From assembly GCA_946497695.1 (NCBI GenBank), contig CAMMLJ010000010.1, positions 1 to 56,136 on the forward strand: a stretch of DNA of 56,136 nucleotides. The letters are read 5' to 3'. Source of the stretch: an uncultured Clostridium sp. (lineage in GTDB: Bacteria; Bacillota; Clostridia; TANB77; CAG-508). The notes below the pieces were generated by a model. That model did no database searches. It saw only the letters and a program-made list of their open reading frames with translations, and had not been told where the DNA came from. Below, piece after piece: positions 43,268 to 51,816 of this stretch (position 1 is its first letter; every line of letters starts with the position of its first letter). The translations under genes and the position numbers were made by a program.

Positions 43268-43432
43268 ATGGATCAAATAGAAGCAAAATATATCTGCACA
43301 TATTGTCTTGGTTGTAACAAACTAGAAGATAAAAATTTTAAAGGAATAATGAATTGCAAAAATTTTATATCTGGATACGAAAACTGGACAGAAATAAGAA
43401 GGAAGGAGCTAAAGAAAAGTGGCAACATATAG
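43268..43432 (+). CDS. Small cysteine-rich protein (54 aa)
   Basis: ATG three bases after the previous stop. CTYCLGC and a later MNC suggest a small zinc-binding fold. Its 3' end contains the ribosome binding site and start of the RusA gene. Confidence 0.55.
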   Translation: MDQIEAKYICTYCLGCNKLEDKNFKGIMNCKNFISGYENWTEIRRKELKKSGNI

Positions 43433-43787
43433 ATTTGAAATAGATAAGCGTTTAATGGGCTTAAATGAATATACAAAAGCAAATAGAACAAATAAAATTG
43501 TTGGAAATTTAGCCAAAAGAAAAGAACAAGATTATATTGGTTGGTGTGTTAAACAACAATTAGGAAATTTACATATAAATAAACCTGTAAGAGGTAAATT
43601 TACTTGGATCGAGCAAAATAAAAGACGAGATTTAGATAACATAAGCTTCGCTAAAAAGTTTATATTAGATGCATTAGTAGAGATGAAAGTATTAAAAGAT
43701 GACAACAGAAAGATAGTTACAAGTTTTGTAGATGAGTTCAAGTATTCTAATAAAAGTAAAGTGATTGTTGAATTGGAGGAGATTTAG
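43419..43787 (+). CDS. rusA: RusA-family Holliday junction resolvase
   Basis: 122 residues from a GTG start behind AAGGAG. The RusA catalytic pattern is present: RRDLDNISFAKKFILDAL and VLKDDNRKIV, giving the conserved Asp residues (in RusA, three Asp bind the metal). Resolves recombination junctions during phage replication. Confidence 0.9.
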   Translation: MATYRFEIDKRLMGLNEYTKANRTNKIVGNLAKRKEQDYIGWCVKQQLGNLHINKPVRGKFTWIEQNKRRDLDNISFAKKFILDALVEMKVLKDDNRKIVTSFVDEFKYSNKSKVIVELEEI

Positions 43788-44027
43788 ATGAGTGAAGCAG
43801 ATAAGATGTTTAAAGAGTTAGGATATGAAAAAGATGTTGGAGAGGCTTTTGGTGTCGTAAGATATAAACATATAAAAGAAGATTATTATATAAGATTTTA
43901 TTTAAGAGATAGAACTTTTGATGCTAATAGAATTAGTAAAAATAAAATATTCCCATTAGAAATAGATTACAAATTATTACAAGCAATAAATAAAAAATTT
44001 CAAGAATTGGAGTGGTCATATGAATAA
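43788..44027 (+). CDS. Phage early protein, paralog A (79 aa)
   Basis: Begins MSEADKMFKELGYEK and ends LLQAINKKFQELEWSYE. Same layout as the next gene (ADEMFEELGY..LKAINKKCEELGW), showing a tandem duplication. Function unknown. RBS TGGAGGAG. Confidence 0.72.
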   Translation: MSEADKMFKELGYEKDVGEAFGVVRYKHIKEDYYIRFYLRDRTFDANRISKNKIFPLEIDYKLLQAINKKFQELEWSYE

Positions 44028-44262
44028 TGCAGATGAAATGTTCGAAGAATTAGGATATAGAATAATGTTTGATAACACTTGTATGTTTAGATATGTAAAA
44101 TGTTTTGATTTAAAGCCTAAAAGACATATTATATTTGCAGTAGATAAAACTATAAGTGTTTGTGAAGAAAACGAAAATGAATTAGCAATTAATAGAGATT
44201 ATTTTACAATGCAAGAACTAAAAGCAATAAATAAGAAATGTGAGGAATTAGGATGGATATAG
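44020..44262 (+). CDS. Phage early protein, paralog B (80 aa)
   Basis: Starts MNNADEMFEELGYRIM and ends AINKKCEELGWI. Overlaps paralog A by 8 bases and the next gene by 10. Diverged duplicate of the preceding gene. Confidence 0.72.
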   Translation: MNNADEMFEELGYRIMFDNTCMFRYVKCFDLKPKRHIIFAVDKTISVCEENENELAINRDYFTMQELKAINKKCEELGWI

Positions 44263-44657
44263 AAGAGGATATAAAGAAATTAAATAAATACATAGAATTA
44301 GTTTTAGATAAAAATTATTGTGATTGTAACGAACTGAACGTAATCATAGGAAAACATTGCGATGGAAGTAAAAATGTAGCTTATGCAATCAAAAATACTT
44401 TAGCAGAAAGAGAAGAAGATAAAAAGAAAATAGATAAATTACAAGTATTAGAAGATGATTTAAAGGATAAAAGAATAGTATATGTAGATACACCAGAATT
44501 TGAAGAAAAGTTTATATCAAAACAAAAAGTAAAAGAAGAATTAGAAGAAGCCGAAAAAGAAAATGAACCATATGAACAACACAACAAAGAGAGTAGAATA
44601 TATTGGATTAATAAAGGAAAGATAAGTTTAGCTAAAAAATTATTGGAGGATAAATAA
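44253..44657 (+). CDS. Phage early coiled-coil protein (134 aa)
   Basis: Overlaps the previous gene. CDCNELNVIIGKHC region, then Lys/Glu-rich helices (KKKIDKLQVLEDDLKDK; EEAEKENEPYEQHNKES). Unknown function. Confidence 0.65.
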   Translation: MDIEEDIKKLNKYIELVLDKNYCDCNELNVIIGKHCDGSKNVAYAIKNTLAEREEDKKKIDKLQVLEDDLKDKRIVYVDTPEFEEKFISKQKVKEELEEAEKENEPYEQHNKESRIYWINKGKISLAKKLLEDK

Positions 44658-44692
44658 TATTGTAATTTACTAGATTACAGAAAGGATAAAAA

Positions 44693-44947
44693 ATGAATAT
44701 AGGAAAAGGAAGATGGAACTCAAAATATATTTGTGATAAATGTGGCAATGAAATACCATTTATAGGACAAAAAGGATTTATAGGAATAATGCATTATTGC
44801 AGTAAAGGACAAAGAGATGGCAATTACAAACATGACTTTGACTTATGTAAGAGTTGCGAAAAAGAGTTTAGAAAATGGTTAAAAGAAAAACCGATTATAA
44901 GTTCAGAAAATATAATTGATAGATTTCCTGTATGGGAAGAAAGCTAG
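44693..44947 (+). CDS. Zinc-ribbon phage protein (84 aa)
   Basis: CDKCGNEIPF and CKSC pairs separated by about 40 residues form a probable zinc ribbon; also HYCSKG between. RBS GAAAGGA. Function unknown. Confidence 0.65.
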   Translation: MNIGKGRWNSKYICDKCGNEIPFIGQKGFIGIMHYCSKGQRDGNYKHDFDLCKSCEKEFRKWLKEKPIISSENIIDRFPVWEES

Positions 44948-44955
44948 GTGATTAA

Positions 44956-45231
44956 ATGTCTAATGTTTATGATATGCTAGGACATAAGAAGGTATTATTT
45001 GATGAAGAAGTAAAAGATATTACATATAAAGAAATAATGACAATAATAGTACAAAGAGCTACAGAAGAAGGATGCAAAGAAATTTTTTCAGAAGGAGGAG
45101 TTACATTATGTCCTTCAAAAGTTTTTGGACCAGAGCAAATAAACGTTAATAAAGAAGAAAAAGATTGCGAAGAAGGAATTGGTTGCACAAAGTGTTGGAC
45201 AAAAGCTGTAAAAAAATTAAGAGGCGATTAA
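44956..45231 (+). CDS. Phage early protein, unknown (91 aa)
   Basis: MSNVYDMLGHKKVLF then a CEEGIGCTKCW motif near the C-terminus, possibly metal-binding. Ends immediately before the next ATG. Confidence 0.65.
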   Translation: MSNVYDMLGHKKVLFDEEVKDITYKEIMTIIVQRATEEGCKEIFSEGGVTLCPSKVFGPEQINVNKEEKDCEEGIGCTKCWTKAVKKLRGD

Positions 45232-45534
45232 ATGTTAAGAATAGTTGAATATAACAAAATAACAGGAAAGAAAGTAGATTTAAAAGAATTAGAGAAGTTT
45301 GGATTTAAAGAAAATGAAAATGGATTATATTATGAAAAGAATTTTTCTGCAGTATGTTACGACGGAGAAGAAGACCATCAAATATTAATTTATAAAAGTA
45401 AAAGAAATATAGTTTTAGAAATTATGAATAATGACTATACATATCATTCATTTGACGAAGAATTAGGAAGAATTGAAGATACATTATATGACTTAACAAC
45501 AGCAGGCTATGTAGAAGAATTAGAGGAGGAGTAA
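45232..45534 (+). CDS. Phage early protein, unknown (100 aa)
   Basis: Alpha/beta-like small protein with LKELEKFGFKENENGLYYEK and a C-terminal acidic tail. Starts directly after the previous stop codon. Confidence 0.65.
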   Translation: MLRIVEYNKITGKKVDLKELEKFGFKENENGLYYEKNFSAVCYDGEEDHQILIYKSKRNIVLEIMNNDYTYHSFDEELGRIEDTLYDLTTAGYVEELEEE

Positions 45535-45861
45535 ATGGGAAATATAACTAAAGAAACAAAAGAAATATTAAAAAATTGTTGGGTTATGACAACTGACCAC
45601 ACTTTAGATGAAGAAAATATTAAATTAAAAGAAGCAATAACAGAAGTATTGAATGAAACAATGACATCAGAAGAAAGAAGCAGATGGGGATATGAATATT
45701 TTATAAAAAATAAACAATATAATGATGATTTAGAGCGTAATAAAAATTTATTAAAGGAATGGTCACACATATTAAAAGGAATGGGAAATAGAAATTATAT
45801 TTATGCCTATGCAATAGATAGAGTATTAAGAGAGCTAGAGAAGAAGGAGGACAAGCAATGA
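45535..45861 (+). CDS. Phage early protein, unknown (108 aa)
   Basis: Helical and charged; ends EKKEDKQ. The coding sequence for this tail contains AAGGAGG, the ribosome binding site of the next gene, and overlaps it as ATGA. The same 18-base junction recurs at 46206-46223. Confidence 0.65.
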   Translation: MGNITKETKEILKNCWVMTTDHTLDEENIKLKEAITEVLNETMTSEERSRWGYEYFIKNKQYNDDLERNKNLLKEWSHILKGMGNRNYIYAYAIDRVLRELEKKEDKQ

Positions 45862-46223
45862 ATAAAAAAGAAATAGAAAAGCCAATAGAATTATTAAGAA
45901 AGATAAGCAAAGAAATGTATGATAATGAGTTTTTTATAGAAACAGCTATATTATCTTATAAAACACAACAAGAAAAAACGTATACATTTTTTAGAGATGA
46001 TGAACAAACAGATGAGTTAAGAAAATATAATTGGTGTCAAAGACCAGAAGATACTACTATGAGTTTACGTAGATTTAGTGAAAACGGAGAAATTGAAGGT
46101 TATATGAGTGAAAGTTTAGCAGAACATTATGGATTAAAAAAGGTTACTTTAAATGAATTTATACATAAATTTGTAAAGCCATTAGTTAAGTATAAATTAG
46201 ATAGTAAGGAGGACAAGCAATGA
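45858..46223 (+). CDS. Phage early protein, unknown (121 aa)
   Basis: Begins MNKKEIEKPIELLRKISKEMY and ends DSKEDKQ. Shares its 3' junction sequence with the preceding gene. No recognised domain. Confidence 0.65.
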   Translation: MNKKEIEKPIELLRKISKEMYDNEFFIETAILSYKTQQEKTYTFFRDDEQTDELRKYNWCQRPEDTTMSLRRFSENGEIEGYMSESLAEHYGLKKVTLNEFIHKFVKPLVKYKLDSKEDKQ

Positions 46224-46531
46224 CAGAAGAAGAGAAAGTAGAAAACACAATAGCATTAAAATATATAACTATAAAAGAATTAAAAAATATAAGAACAAAA
46301 GTGAAAAAATCAGAAGATGAAAAGATAAGATTAAAAATAGAAACAAAACATTGGTATGGATATTCAGAACCATTTTTAAGTAAGAGTAAAGATAGATTAA
46401 AGGTATCTAAACACACAATGTTAAAAATATTAGATGAGGCAATAAAAAAAGAAGAAGATTATATAAATAAATTAATAGATAAAGAAATAATGATAAGGAG
46501 GAATGAGTTATGTCAGAGAAAAGAAGAATAA
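46220..46531 (+). CDS. Phage early protein, unknown (103 aa)
   Basis: Basic, helical (TIKELKNIRTKVKKSEDEKIRL). Translationally coupled to the genes on both sides. Unknown function. Confidence 0.65.
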   Translation: MTEEEKVENTIALKYITIKELKNIRTKVKKSEDEKIRLKIETKHWYGYSEPFLSKSKDRLKVSKHTMLKILDEAIKKEEDYINKLIDKEIMIRRNELCQRKEE

Positions 46532-46785
46532 ATATAAAAAATTTTAATAGTGAATTATCTTGTATTATTAAAGTTAAATTAGATAAAAAAGGAATTAGTA
46601 CTTGGAAAGAACTAACAGATATGCTTGGTATAGATAATCCTAGAACTTTTATAGATTTCTTTAATAATAAACAATGCGTAAAAAAAGAATATATAGATAA
46701 ACTATTTGATATTTTAGAAATTGATGAAAGACTTAAAGATATATATTTAGAACCAGTTATTAAATACAAATTAAAGGAGAAATAA
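46510..46785 (+). CDS. Phage protein, possible HTH (91 aa)
   Basis: MSEKRRINIKNFNSELSCII followed by KGISTWKELTDMLGIDNPRTFIDFFNNK, which resembles a helix-turn-helix without a confirmed family. Overlaps the previous gene. Confidence 0.62.
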   Translation: MSEKRRINIKNFNSELSCIIKVKLDKKGISTWKELTDMLGIDNPRTFIDFFNNKQCVKKEYIDKLFDILEIDERLKDIYLEPVIKYKLKEK

Positions 46786-46787
46786 AT

Positions 46788-46937
46788 ATGACAGAAGATA
46801 AAAAGATAGAACAGCTTATAGCACATAATGCAAAATCTATAACTATAAGCAAAGAAAAATATGAGAAATTAAAACCAGAAACAAAGAATCTGATTAAATT
46901 AAACGATATTATTTTAAATTTTGAGGAGGAAAAATAA
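46788..46937 (+). CDS. Small phage protein (49 aa)
   Basis: ATG after AAGGAGAAATAA. Charged helix, ends NFEEEK; its 3' end supplies the GAGGAGG ribosome binding site for the next gene. Confidence 0.55.
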   Translation: MTEDKKIEQLIAHNAKSITISKEKYEKLKPETKNLIKLNDIILNFEEEK

Positions 46938-46938
46938 T

Positions 46939-47127
46939 TTGGAAGATAAAGAAGTTGATGATTTTTTGAAGTTTGTAAATATAGCAAATGATGTTTGTAA
47001 AGAAAAAGGTAAACATTATGAATTTACTTGTCCGATTTGTGGGTGTAAAGCTATTGCTATAAAGAATACATATAATGGACATTTATGGGCTAAATGTGAA
47101 GGATGTAATATGTCGATAATACAATAA
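46939..47127 (+). CDS. Zinc-finger phage protein (62 aa), TTG start
   Basis: CPICGC and CEGC form a four-Cys zinc ribbon in the C-terminal half. The first in-frame TTG after GAGGAGG at 8-base spacing (46939) is the likely start; another TTG lies 18 bases upstream. Confidence 0.6.
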   Translation: MEDKEVDDFLKFVNIANDVCKEKGKHYEFTCPICGCKAIAIKNTYNGHLWAKCEGCNMSIIQ

Positions 47128-47144
47128 AAGAAGAAGGTGATTAG

Positions 47145-47639
47145 ATGACTAAAGAGCAAGAAGAGGCTATAAGTAGATTAAGAAAAATAACAAATAGACA
47201 AATATTATATGGTAACAAATTTGGAATAACAATAGAGGGGTTTAAAGAATTACAAGAAGATATAGAAACAGTCTTAAATATGCTAAAAGAAAACTCTGCA
47301 GAGATACATCAGAAGAACACAGAGCTTGCAGAGAAGAATGCAGAGATAGAAAAATATAAGAAATTATTAGCAGATAATTTAGCAAAAAATTTAAATGATT
47401 CTATAAAAGCTAAAGAAAAAGCAAATACAGATTTAGAATTTTTGAACTTAGGCTGGAAAACAGAGATAGAGAAGAAGGACAAGATAATAGATTTATATAT
47501 AGACGAATTAGTAACAAATATGTTTGACAGATGTTGTCAAGAATGTTGTAGAGAATATGAAAAAGATAAGGATACATTAAGAAATTGTATAAAACAATAT
47601 TTTGAAAGGAAAGCAGAAGATGAGAGATATAAAATTTAG
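47145..47639 (+). CDS. Phage coiled-coil protein (164 aa)
   Basis: Long heptad region (NSAEIHQKNTELAEKNAEIE and following) and a C-terminal CCQECC cluster that may bind metal. Overlaps the YopX gene by 20 bases. Unknown function. Confidence 0.68.
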   Translation: MTKEQEEAISRLRKITNRQILYGNKFGITIEGFKELQEDIETVLNMLKENSAEIHQKNTELAEKNAEIEKYKKLLADNLAKNLNDSIKAKEKANTDLEFLNLGWKTEIEKKDKIIDLYIDELVTNMFDRCCQECCREYEKDKDTLRNCIKQYFERKAEDERYKI

Positions 47640-48063
47640 AGGTTTTACTGTAAATGAAGAAAAATTTAATAATGGTAAAGATGGATGGATATATGGAAAT
47701 CTATCAGTTTTAGATGATGGAACAGTAGATATACAGGATATAAATGATGAGAATTGGTTTAAAGCAGTAAATCCAGAATCTGTAGGACAATATACAGGTC
47801 TACACGATAAAAACGGAAAAGAAATATATGAGGGTGACATAATAAAATCATATTTTGAAAATGGATTAGGAGCAGAAAATAAATGTTTAATAATTTATGA
47901 TGAATATTTATGTGCTTTTATGGGACAAGAATTAAAAACAAAACAGCAATATTTATTTAATGAAGGAAATCCAAATAAAAAAGATAAACAATTAAAATAT
48001 ACAGAAGTAATAGGAAACATATATGACAATCCAGAACTATTAGGAGGTAATAATGGAGATTAA
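47620..48063 (+). CDS. YopX-family phage protein
   Basis: 147 residues from MRDIKFRGFTVNEEKF. YopX signatures: GWIYGNLSVLDDG, VGQYTGLHDKNGKEIYEGDII and VIGNIYDNPEL. Common in Firmicutes phages; structure known, function not. Start after AAAGGAAAG. Confidence 0.9.
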   Translation: MRDIKFRGFTVNEEKFNNGKDGWIYGNLSVLDDGTVDIQDINDENWFKAVNPESVGQYTGLHDKNGKEIYEGDIIKSYFENGLGAENKCLIIYDEYLCAFMGQELKTKQQYLFNEGNPNKKDKQLKYTEVIGNIYDNPELLGGNNGD

Positions 48064-48457
48064 AGAATTAGATTTAAAATTAAAAGAAGGACATGCAGTA
48101 TGCTTTGATTTTGACGGAGTAATACATAAATATAGCAAAGGTTGGCAAGATGGAAGTATTTATGATGAGTATAATAAAAATGTATTAGACTTAATGTTAT
48201 TTTTACAAAAGGTTAAAATACCAGTATTTATATGTTCCACAAGAGAGCTAATGCAGATTATTAATTGGTGGAATAAACAAGGTTTTTGGTGTGATGCTAT
48301 AAAAATAAATGATGAAGAGAAGTTTTGGAAGGAAGTTAATTTGGTAGGAGTTACAAATAGAAAATTACCAGCACAAATTTATATAGATGACAGAGCATAC
48401 AAATATACTGGACAAACTGTAAAACAATTTATATTAGATAATTCGGAGGAAATATAA
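48053..48457 (+). CDS. HAD-like phosphatase domain protein
   Basis: 134 residues. HAD motif I CFDFDGVIH (about 17-25, two Asp), motif II-like ICSTRE, and YIDDRAY (motif IV). Small phage HAD proteins are thought to act on nucleotides or ends of nucleic acids; substrate unknown. Overlaps YopX by 11 bases. Confidence 0.82.
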   Translation: MEIKELDLKLKEGHAVCFDFDGVIHKYSKGWQDGSIYDEYNKNVLDLMLFLQKVKIPVFICSTRELMQIINWWNKQGFWCDAIKINDEEKFWKEVNLVGVTNRKLPAQIYIDDRAYKYTGQTVKQFILDNSEEI

Positions 48458-48460
48458 AAT

Positions 48461-48853
48461 ATGGATGAGATTAAAGTAGGAGAATTTATTAAAACTAAAA
48501 ATGGAAAAATTAGAAAAGTAAAGAGTACTGTAGCACAATATTATATAACTGATAGATTAAATATATCAGATAATAATCAATTTGTAAGAGAAGATATAGT
48601 AAACCATAGTTTTAACATAATAGATTTAATAGAAATAGGTGATGTTGTAGAAGTAGTAGTTGCAGAAGATTTTGAGGAGGAATACATAGAGAAATTAGAA
48701 GTAGCAGCAGTAGGAATAACAGATTGTAAAGGAAATAAATTAAACGAAGTTGGTATATGTGGAGATGATGAAATTGAATATGTATCTTTAAAAGATATTA
48801 AATCAATATTAACACATGAGCTATACGAAAGGAATTGCTATAGAATAAATTAA
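48461..48853 (+). CDS. Phage protein, unknown (130 aa)
   Basis: MDEIKVGEFIKTKNGKIRKV resembles small beta-barrel phage proteins; a central IGDVVEVVVAEDFEEEYIEKL. Function unknown. RBS GGAGG. Confidence 0.68.
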   Translation: MDEIKVGEFIKTKNGKIRKVKSTVAQYYITDRLNISDNNQFVREDIVNHSFNIIDLIEIGDVVEVVVAEDFEEEYIEKLEVAAVGITDCKGNKLNEVGICGDDEIEYVSLKDIKSILTHELYERNCYRIN

Positions 48854-48870
48854 TAATTAAGGAGGCACAA

Positions 48871-49287
48871 ATGAACAGAAAAGACCTTAAAGATTACAAA
48901 TATAATCAAGAATGGATTAAAGAGCAAATGGAATATATAGAGGAACTAAATAGCACAATTAATAGATTAACTACAACTTTATCAGATATGCCTAAAGGAA
49001 GTAAAAGTATATATGATATAGAAGCAGAAAAGATAGCAAATTTACAAGATAAAATAAAAGAAGTATATGATTATATAATAGAACAACAAGAGAAACAAAA
49101 CAAAATATTAGAGCAATTAAATAAATTAGAATCAAAAAATAAATTGATTTTAACGAAAATATACATAAATGGTAAAAGCTTAGTTACAGCTGCAAGTGAA
49201 TTAGGATATGAATATAAATACATGTGCGTTAAACATGGAGAAGCTTTAACAGAATTTGATAAATTTGATTTACAACACGAAAAATAA
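48871..49287 (+). CDS. ArpU/RinA-like late transcription regulator (DUF1492 type)
   Basis: 138 residues. A coiled N-terminal part and a sigma-region-4-like HTH near the C-terminus (LTKIYINGKSLVTAASELGYEY). This is the last early gene before terminase, the typical position of regulators that switch on late genes. RBS AAGGAGG. Confidence 0.78.
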   Translation: MNRKDLKDYKYNQEWIKEQMEYIEELNSTINRLTTTLSDMPKGSKSIYDIEAEKIANLQDKIKEVYDYIIEQQEKQNKILEQLNKLESKNKLILTKIYINGKSLVTAASELGYEYKYMCVKHGEALTEFDKFDLQHEK

Positions 49288-49379
49288 GGTTGAATCACGA
49301 CATTAAAAGTTGCTAATATATATAATAGCAAATAAGTTAGATAATAAATATCTAATACTGTTTGACCCTATAATTTATT

Positions 49380-49412
49380 GAGAGTAGATGTTTTTAATGT
49401 CTACTCTTTTTA
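49380..49412 (+). terminator. Terminator-like hairpin abutting tRNA-Met
   Basis: GAGTAGA and TCTACTC stem (around a TGTTTTTAATG loop) followed by TTTTTAT, ending one base before the mature tRNA-Met 5' end. Confidence 0.75.
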
Positions 49413-49413
49413 T

Positions 49414-49490
49414 TGCGCATTTAGAGAAACGGTAATCTCGCTAGTCTCATAAGCTAGAAATACTGGGTTCAACTCCCAGATGCGCAACCA
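49414..49490 (+). tRNA. Phage tRNA-Met (anticodon CAT)
   Basis: Acceptor TGCGCAT/ATGCGCA, anticodon stem CTAGT/GCTAG with loop CTCATAA (CAT), T-arm CTGGGTTCAACTCCCAG, discriminator A and encoded CCA. The D-arm (GAGA/TCTC) has one extra nucleotide before it. CAT could also be an Ile2 tRNA after lysidine modification; the sequence does not decide. Confidence 0.9.
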
Positions 49491-49733
49491 GTTGTATATG
49501 CTAGGTAATACAAATCAACATAAGAGTTTTATATGTATTCTCCTTTCTTTTGTAATATATAATTTAACAATTTAATCCTAGCTGGAATTGTTATTAAAAT
49601 GTAAATAGTATGTAGGATATAAAGAACCTTGAAGGTAGATAGCAAGAAGGAGAAGCTAGATATCCAATCCTTTAGAGCTCAAAAAGGTCTTGCTTATATC
49701 TTACATAGTGTTTATATATTAAGAGGTAAAAAT

Positions 49734-49907
49734 ATGAGTGATAATGAAATGATAAAAAAATATGAAAAAGAAATATGTCCTAATTGTATACATTACAAAG
49801 ATAAAAACTATAAAGAATGTAGTGTAGTAGTAACAATAGATGGACAAGCTAAATGTGTTAATTGCAATTGTATAGAATATTGTAAGAAAGAGGTAGGACA
49901 ATGTTAG
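49734..49907 (+). CDS. Cysteine-rich small phage protein (57 aa)
   Basis: Start after AAGAGGTAAAAAT. Eight Cys including CPNC and CVNCNC, plus His, suggest zinc binding. An in-frame extension upstream to a TTG lacks good signals. Overlaps the next gene start. Confidence 0.6.
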   Translation: MSDNEMIKKYEKEICPNCIHYKDKNYKECSVVVTIDGQAKCVNCNCIEYCKKEVGQC

Positions 49908-50032
49908 ATGTTTTATTATTTATATTTAGCATTATAGGAATTACTGTATTAGGAACGATAGCAATTATAATAGTAATTTTAGCTATTTATATAATATATT
50001 TATTCATAAAAGAGATATTAAAACATAAATAA
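49901..50032 (+). CDS. Small membrane protein (43 aa)
   Basis: ATG overlaps the previous stop. Almost entirely hydrophobic (IIGITVLGTIAIIIVILAIY), ending KEILKHK. Located just before terminase; function unknown. Confidence 0.5.
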   Translation: MLDVLLFIFSIIGITVLGTIAIIIVILAIYIIYLFIKEILKHK

Positions 50033-50047
50033 AGCAGGTGGGAGTTG

Positions 50048-50590
50048 ATGGCAAAATATGACTGGAAGCAGTTAGAAAAGGAATACATTTCAGGAAATTA
50101 TAAATCAATAAATGCTTTTTTAAAAGAAAAAGGAATATCAAGAAATAAAACTACAAACACACAAACAAAAGAATGGAACATCAAAAAGCATCAAAAAGAC
50201 ATCAAAAAAACATCAAAAACAATAGAAAAAGTAACAGAAAAAGAAGCAGAAAAAGAAGCACAACAAATAGTAGATTTAAAATCAGTTGCAAACGATTTAG
50301 CACTTAATATAATAAAAGCTAATGCACAATTAGAAACATACATAGTAAAAAATAAAAAGAAAACAAAAAAAGTAAAATATGATTACAAAGCAAATAAACC
50401 TAGTGAAGAAAAAATTATTGAAAATGAAGAAATAGAAACTATGCAAGGAATAATCGATAGACAAGGATTAAAGATGCTTGCATCTGCTTTAAAGGATTTA
50501 AACGAAATAATTGGAAATGATAAAGAAGCTAACAAGGAAACATTAGATAAATTGGATGAAGTACTAAAAGGATTAGGTGGTGTTGTTTAA
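50048..50590 (+). CDS. terS: Terminase small subunit-like protein
   Basis: 180 residues. HTH-like start (KQLEKEYISGNYKSINAFLKEKGIS) and long lysine-rich helices; C-terminus ends DEVLKGLGGVV, overlapping terL. Position directly before the large subunit supports the role; the family match is weak. The true ATG follows a TTG; RBS GGTGGGAG. Confidence 0.72.
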   Translation: MAKYDWKQLEKEYISGNYKSINAFLKEKGISRNKTTNTQTKEWNIKKHQKDIKKTSKTIEKVTEKEAEKEAQQIVDLKSVANDLALNIIKANAQLETYIVKNKKKTKKVKYDYKANKPSEEKIIENEEIETMQGIIDRQGLKMLASALKDLNEIIGNDKEANKETLDKLDEVLKGLGGVV

Positions 50591-51813
50591 TGTTTTCAGT
50601 AAAACAAAGGGAATTTTTAGACAACGCTAATAGAAGATGGAATATAAAATATGGTGCTACTAGAAGTGGAAAAACATATTTAGACTATTATGTAATACCT
50701 AAAAGAATAAGAAGTGGAATAGGAAAACCAGGATTAACTGTAATATTAGGTAATACTAAAGGAACTTTGCAAAGAAATGTAATAGAACCTTTACAAGATA
50801 TATGGGGGACAGAATTAGTTTCTGAAATAAAAGCAGATAATACAGCCTATTTATTTGGAGAAAAATGTTATTGTTTAGGTGCAGATAATAAAAAACATAT
50901 AAATAAAATAAGAGGACCAAGTTTTAAATATTGCTATGGAGACGAGGTTGCAACTTGGGATGAAGGCGTTTTTCAAATGCTAAAATCTAGGTTGGATAAA
51001 CCATACAGTAAATTTGATGGAACTTGCAATCCAGAAGGACCTTCACACTGGTTTAAAAAGTTTTTAGATAGTGATGCAGATATTTATCAGCAAAAATATA
51101 CACTATATGATAATCCTTTTTTAGCAAAAGAAGTATTACAAGCCTTAGAAACAGAATATAGAGGAACAGTATTTTTTGATAGATATATACTAGGAGATTG
51201 GAAAGCTGCAGAAGGAACAATATATATGTTATTTGCAGATAAAACAAAAGACTTTCTAGTAGATAAAATAAATGAACAATTAGCAATTGTAACAATTGGA
51301 GTAGACTACGGTGCAGGAAAGTCTAAAATAAAATTTGTAGCAAGTGGTATTACATATAATTTTAGAAATGTTTATGTTTTAGATGAAATGGATTTATCTG
51401 GAGTCTATGACCCAGAACAAATATATGAAAAATTTATAGAGTTTTATAAAAGAGTGTACGACATATATGATAAATGTCAGTACGCTTTTTGTGATTATGG
51501 AGCATTAGGGAATGTAATAACTTTAGGATTAATCAGAAGATGTCAAAAGGAGAGATTACCAGTGCAAGTAGTAGATTGTAGTAAAGGGTTAATAAATGAC
51601 AGAATATTTTTAAGTAGCACATTAATGGCACAAAGAAGATTCTTTATATTAAGAAAAAATACGATAATAACAAAAGCTTTTCAAGATGCTTTGTGGAATG
51701 ATAATAAACCAGATGAAAGATTAGACGATGGAACAACAGACATAGACAGTTTGGACGCATTTGAATATTCAATAAATAGTTTTTATGAAAATTTAATTAA
51801 TAGTAGGAGATAA
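50590..51813 (+). CDS. terL: Terminase large subunit (PBSX-type)
   Basis: 407 residues. Walker A-like GATRSGKTYLDYYV (about 18-31), Walker B-like YGDEVATWDE (about 117-126), and an RNase H-type nuclease part starting GVDYGAGKSKI with a later Asp (AFCDYGALGN). ATP-driven motor that packages phage DNA. ATG overlaps the terS stop as TAATG. Confidence 0.92.
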   Translation: MFSVKQREFLDNANRRWNIKYGATRSGKTYLDYYVIPKRIRSGIGKPGLTVILGNTKGTLQRNVIEPLQDIWGTELVSEIKADNTAYLFGEKCYCLGADNKKHINKIRGPSFKYCYGDEVATWDEGVFQMLKSRLDKPYSKFDGTCNPEGPSHWFKKFLDSDADIYQQKYTLYDNPFLAKEVLQALETEYRGTVFFDRYILGDWKAAEGTIYMLFADKTKDFLVDKINEQLAIVTIGVDYGAGKSKIKFVASGITYNFRNVYVLDEMDLSGVYDPEQIYEKFIEFYKRVYDIYDKCQYAFCDYGALGNVITLGLIRRCQKERLPVQVVDCSKGLINDRIFLSSTLMAQRRFFILRKNTIITKAFQDALWNDNKPDERLDDGTTDIDSLDAFEYSINSFYENLINSRR

Positions 51814-51816
51814 AAG

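Noticed and set aside
49629..49733. N-terminal extension of the Cys-rich phage protein
   Set aside because: It would need a TTG start with poor signals, whereas ATG at 49734 follows AAGAGGT.
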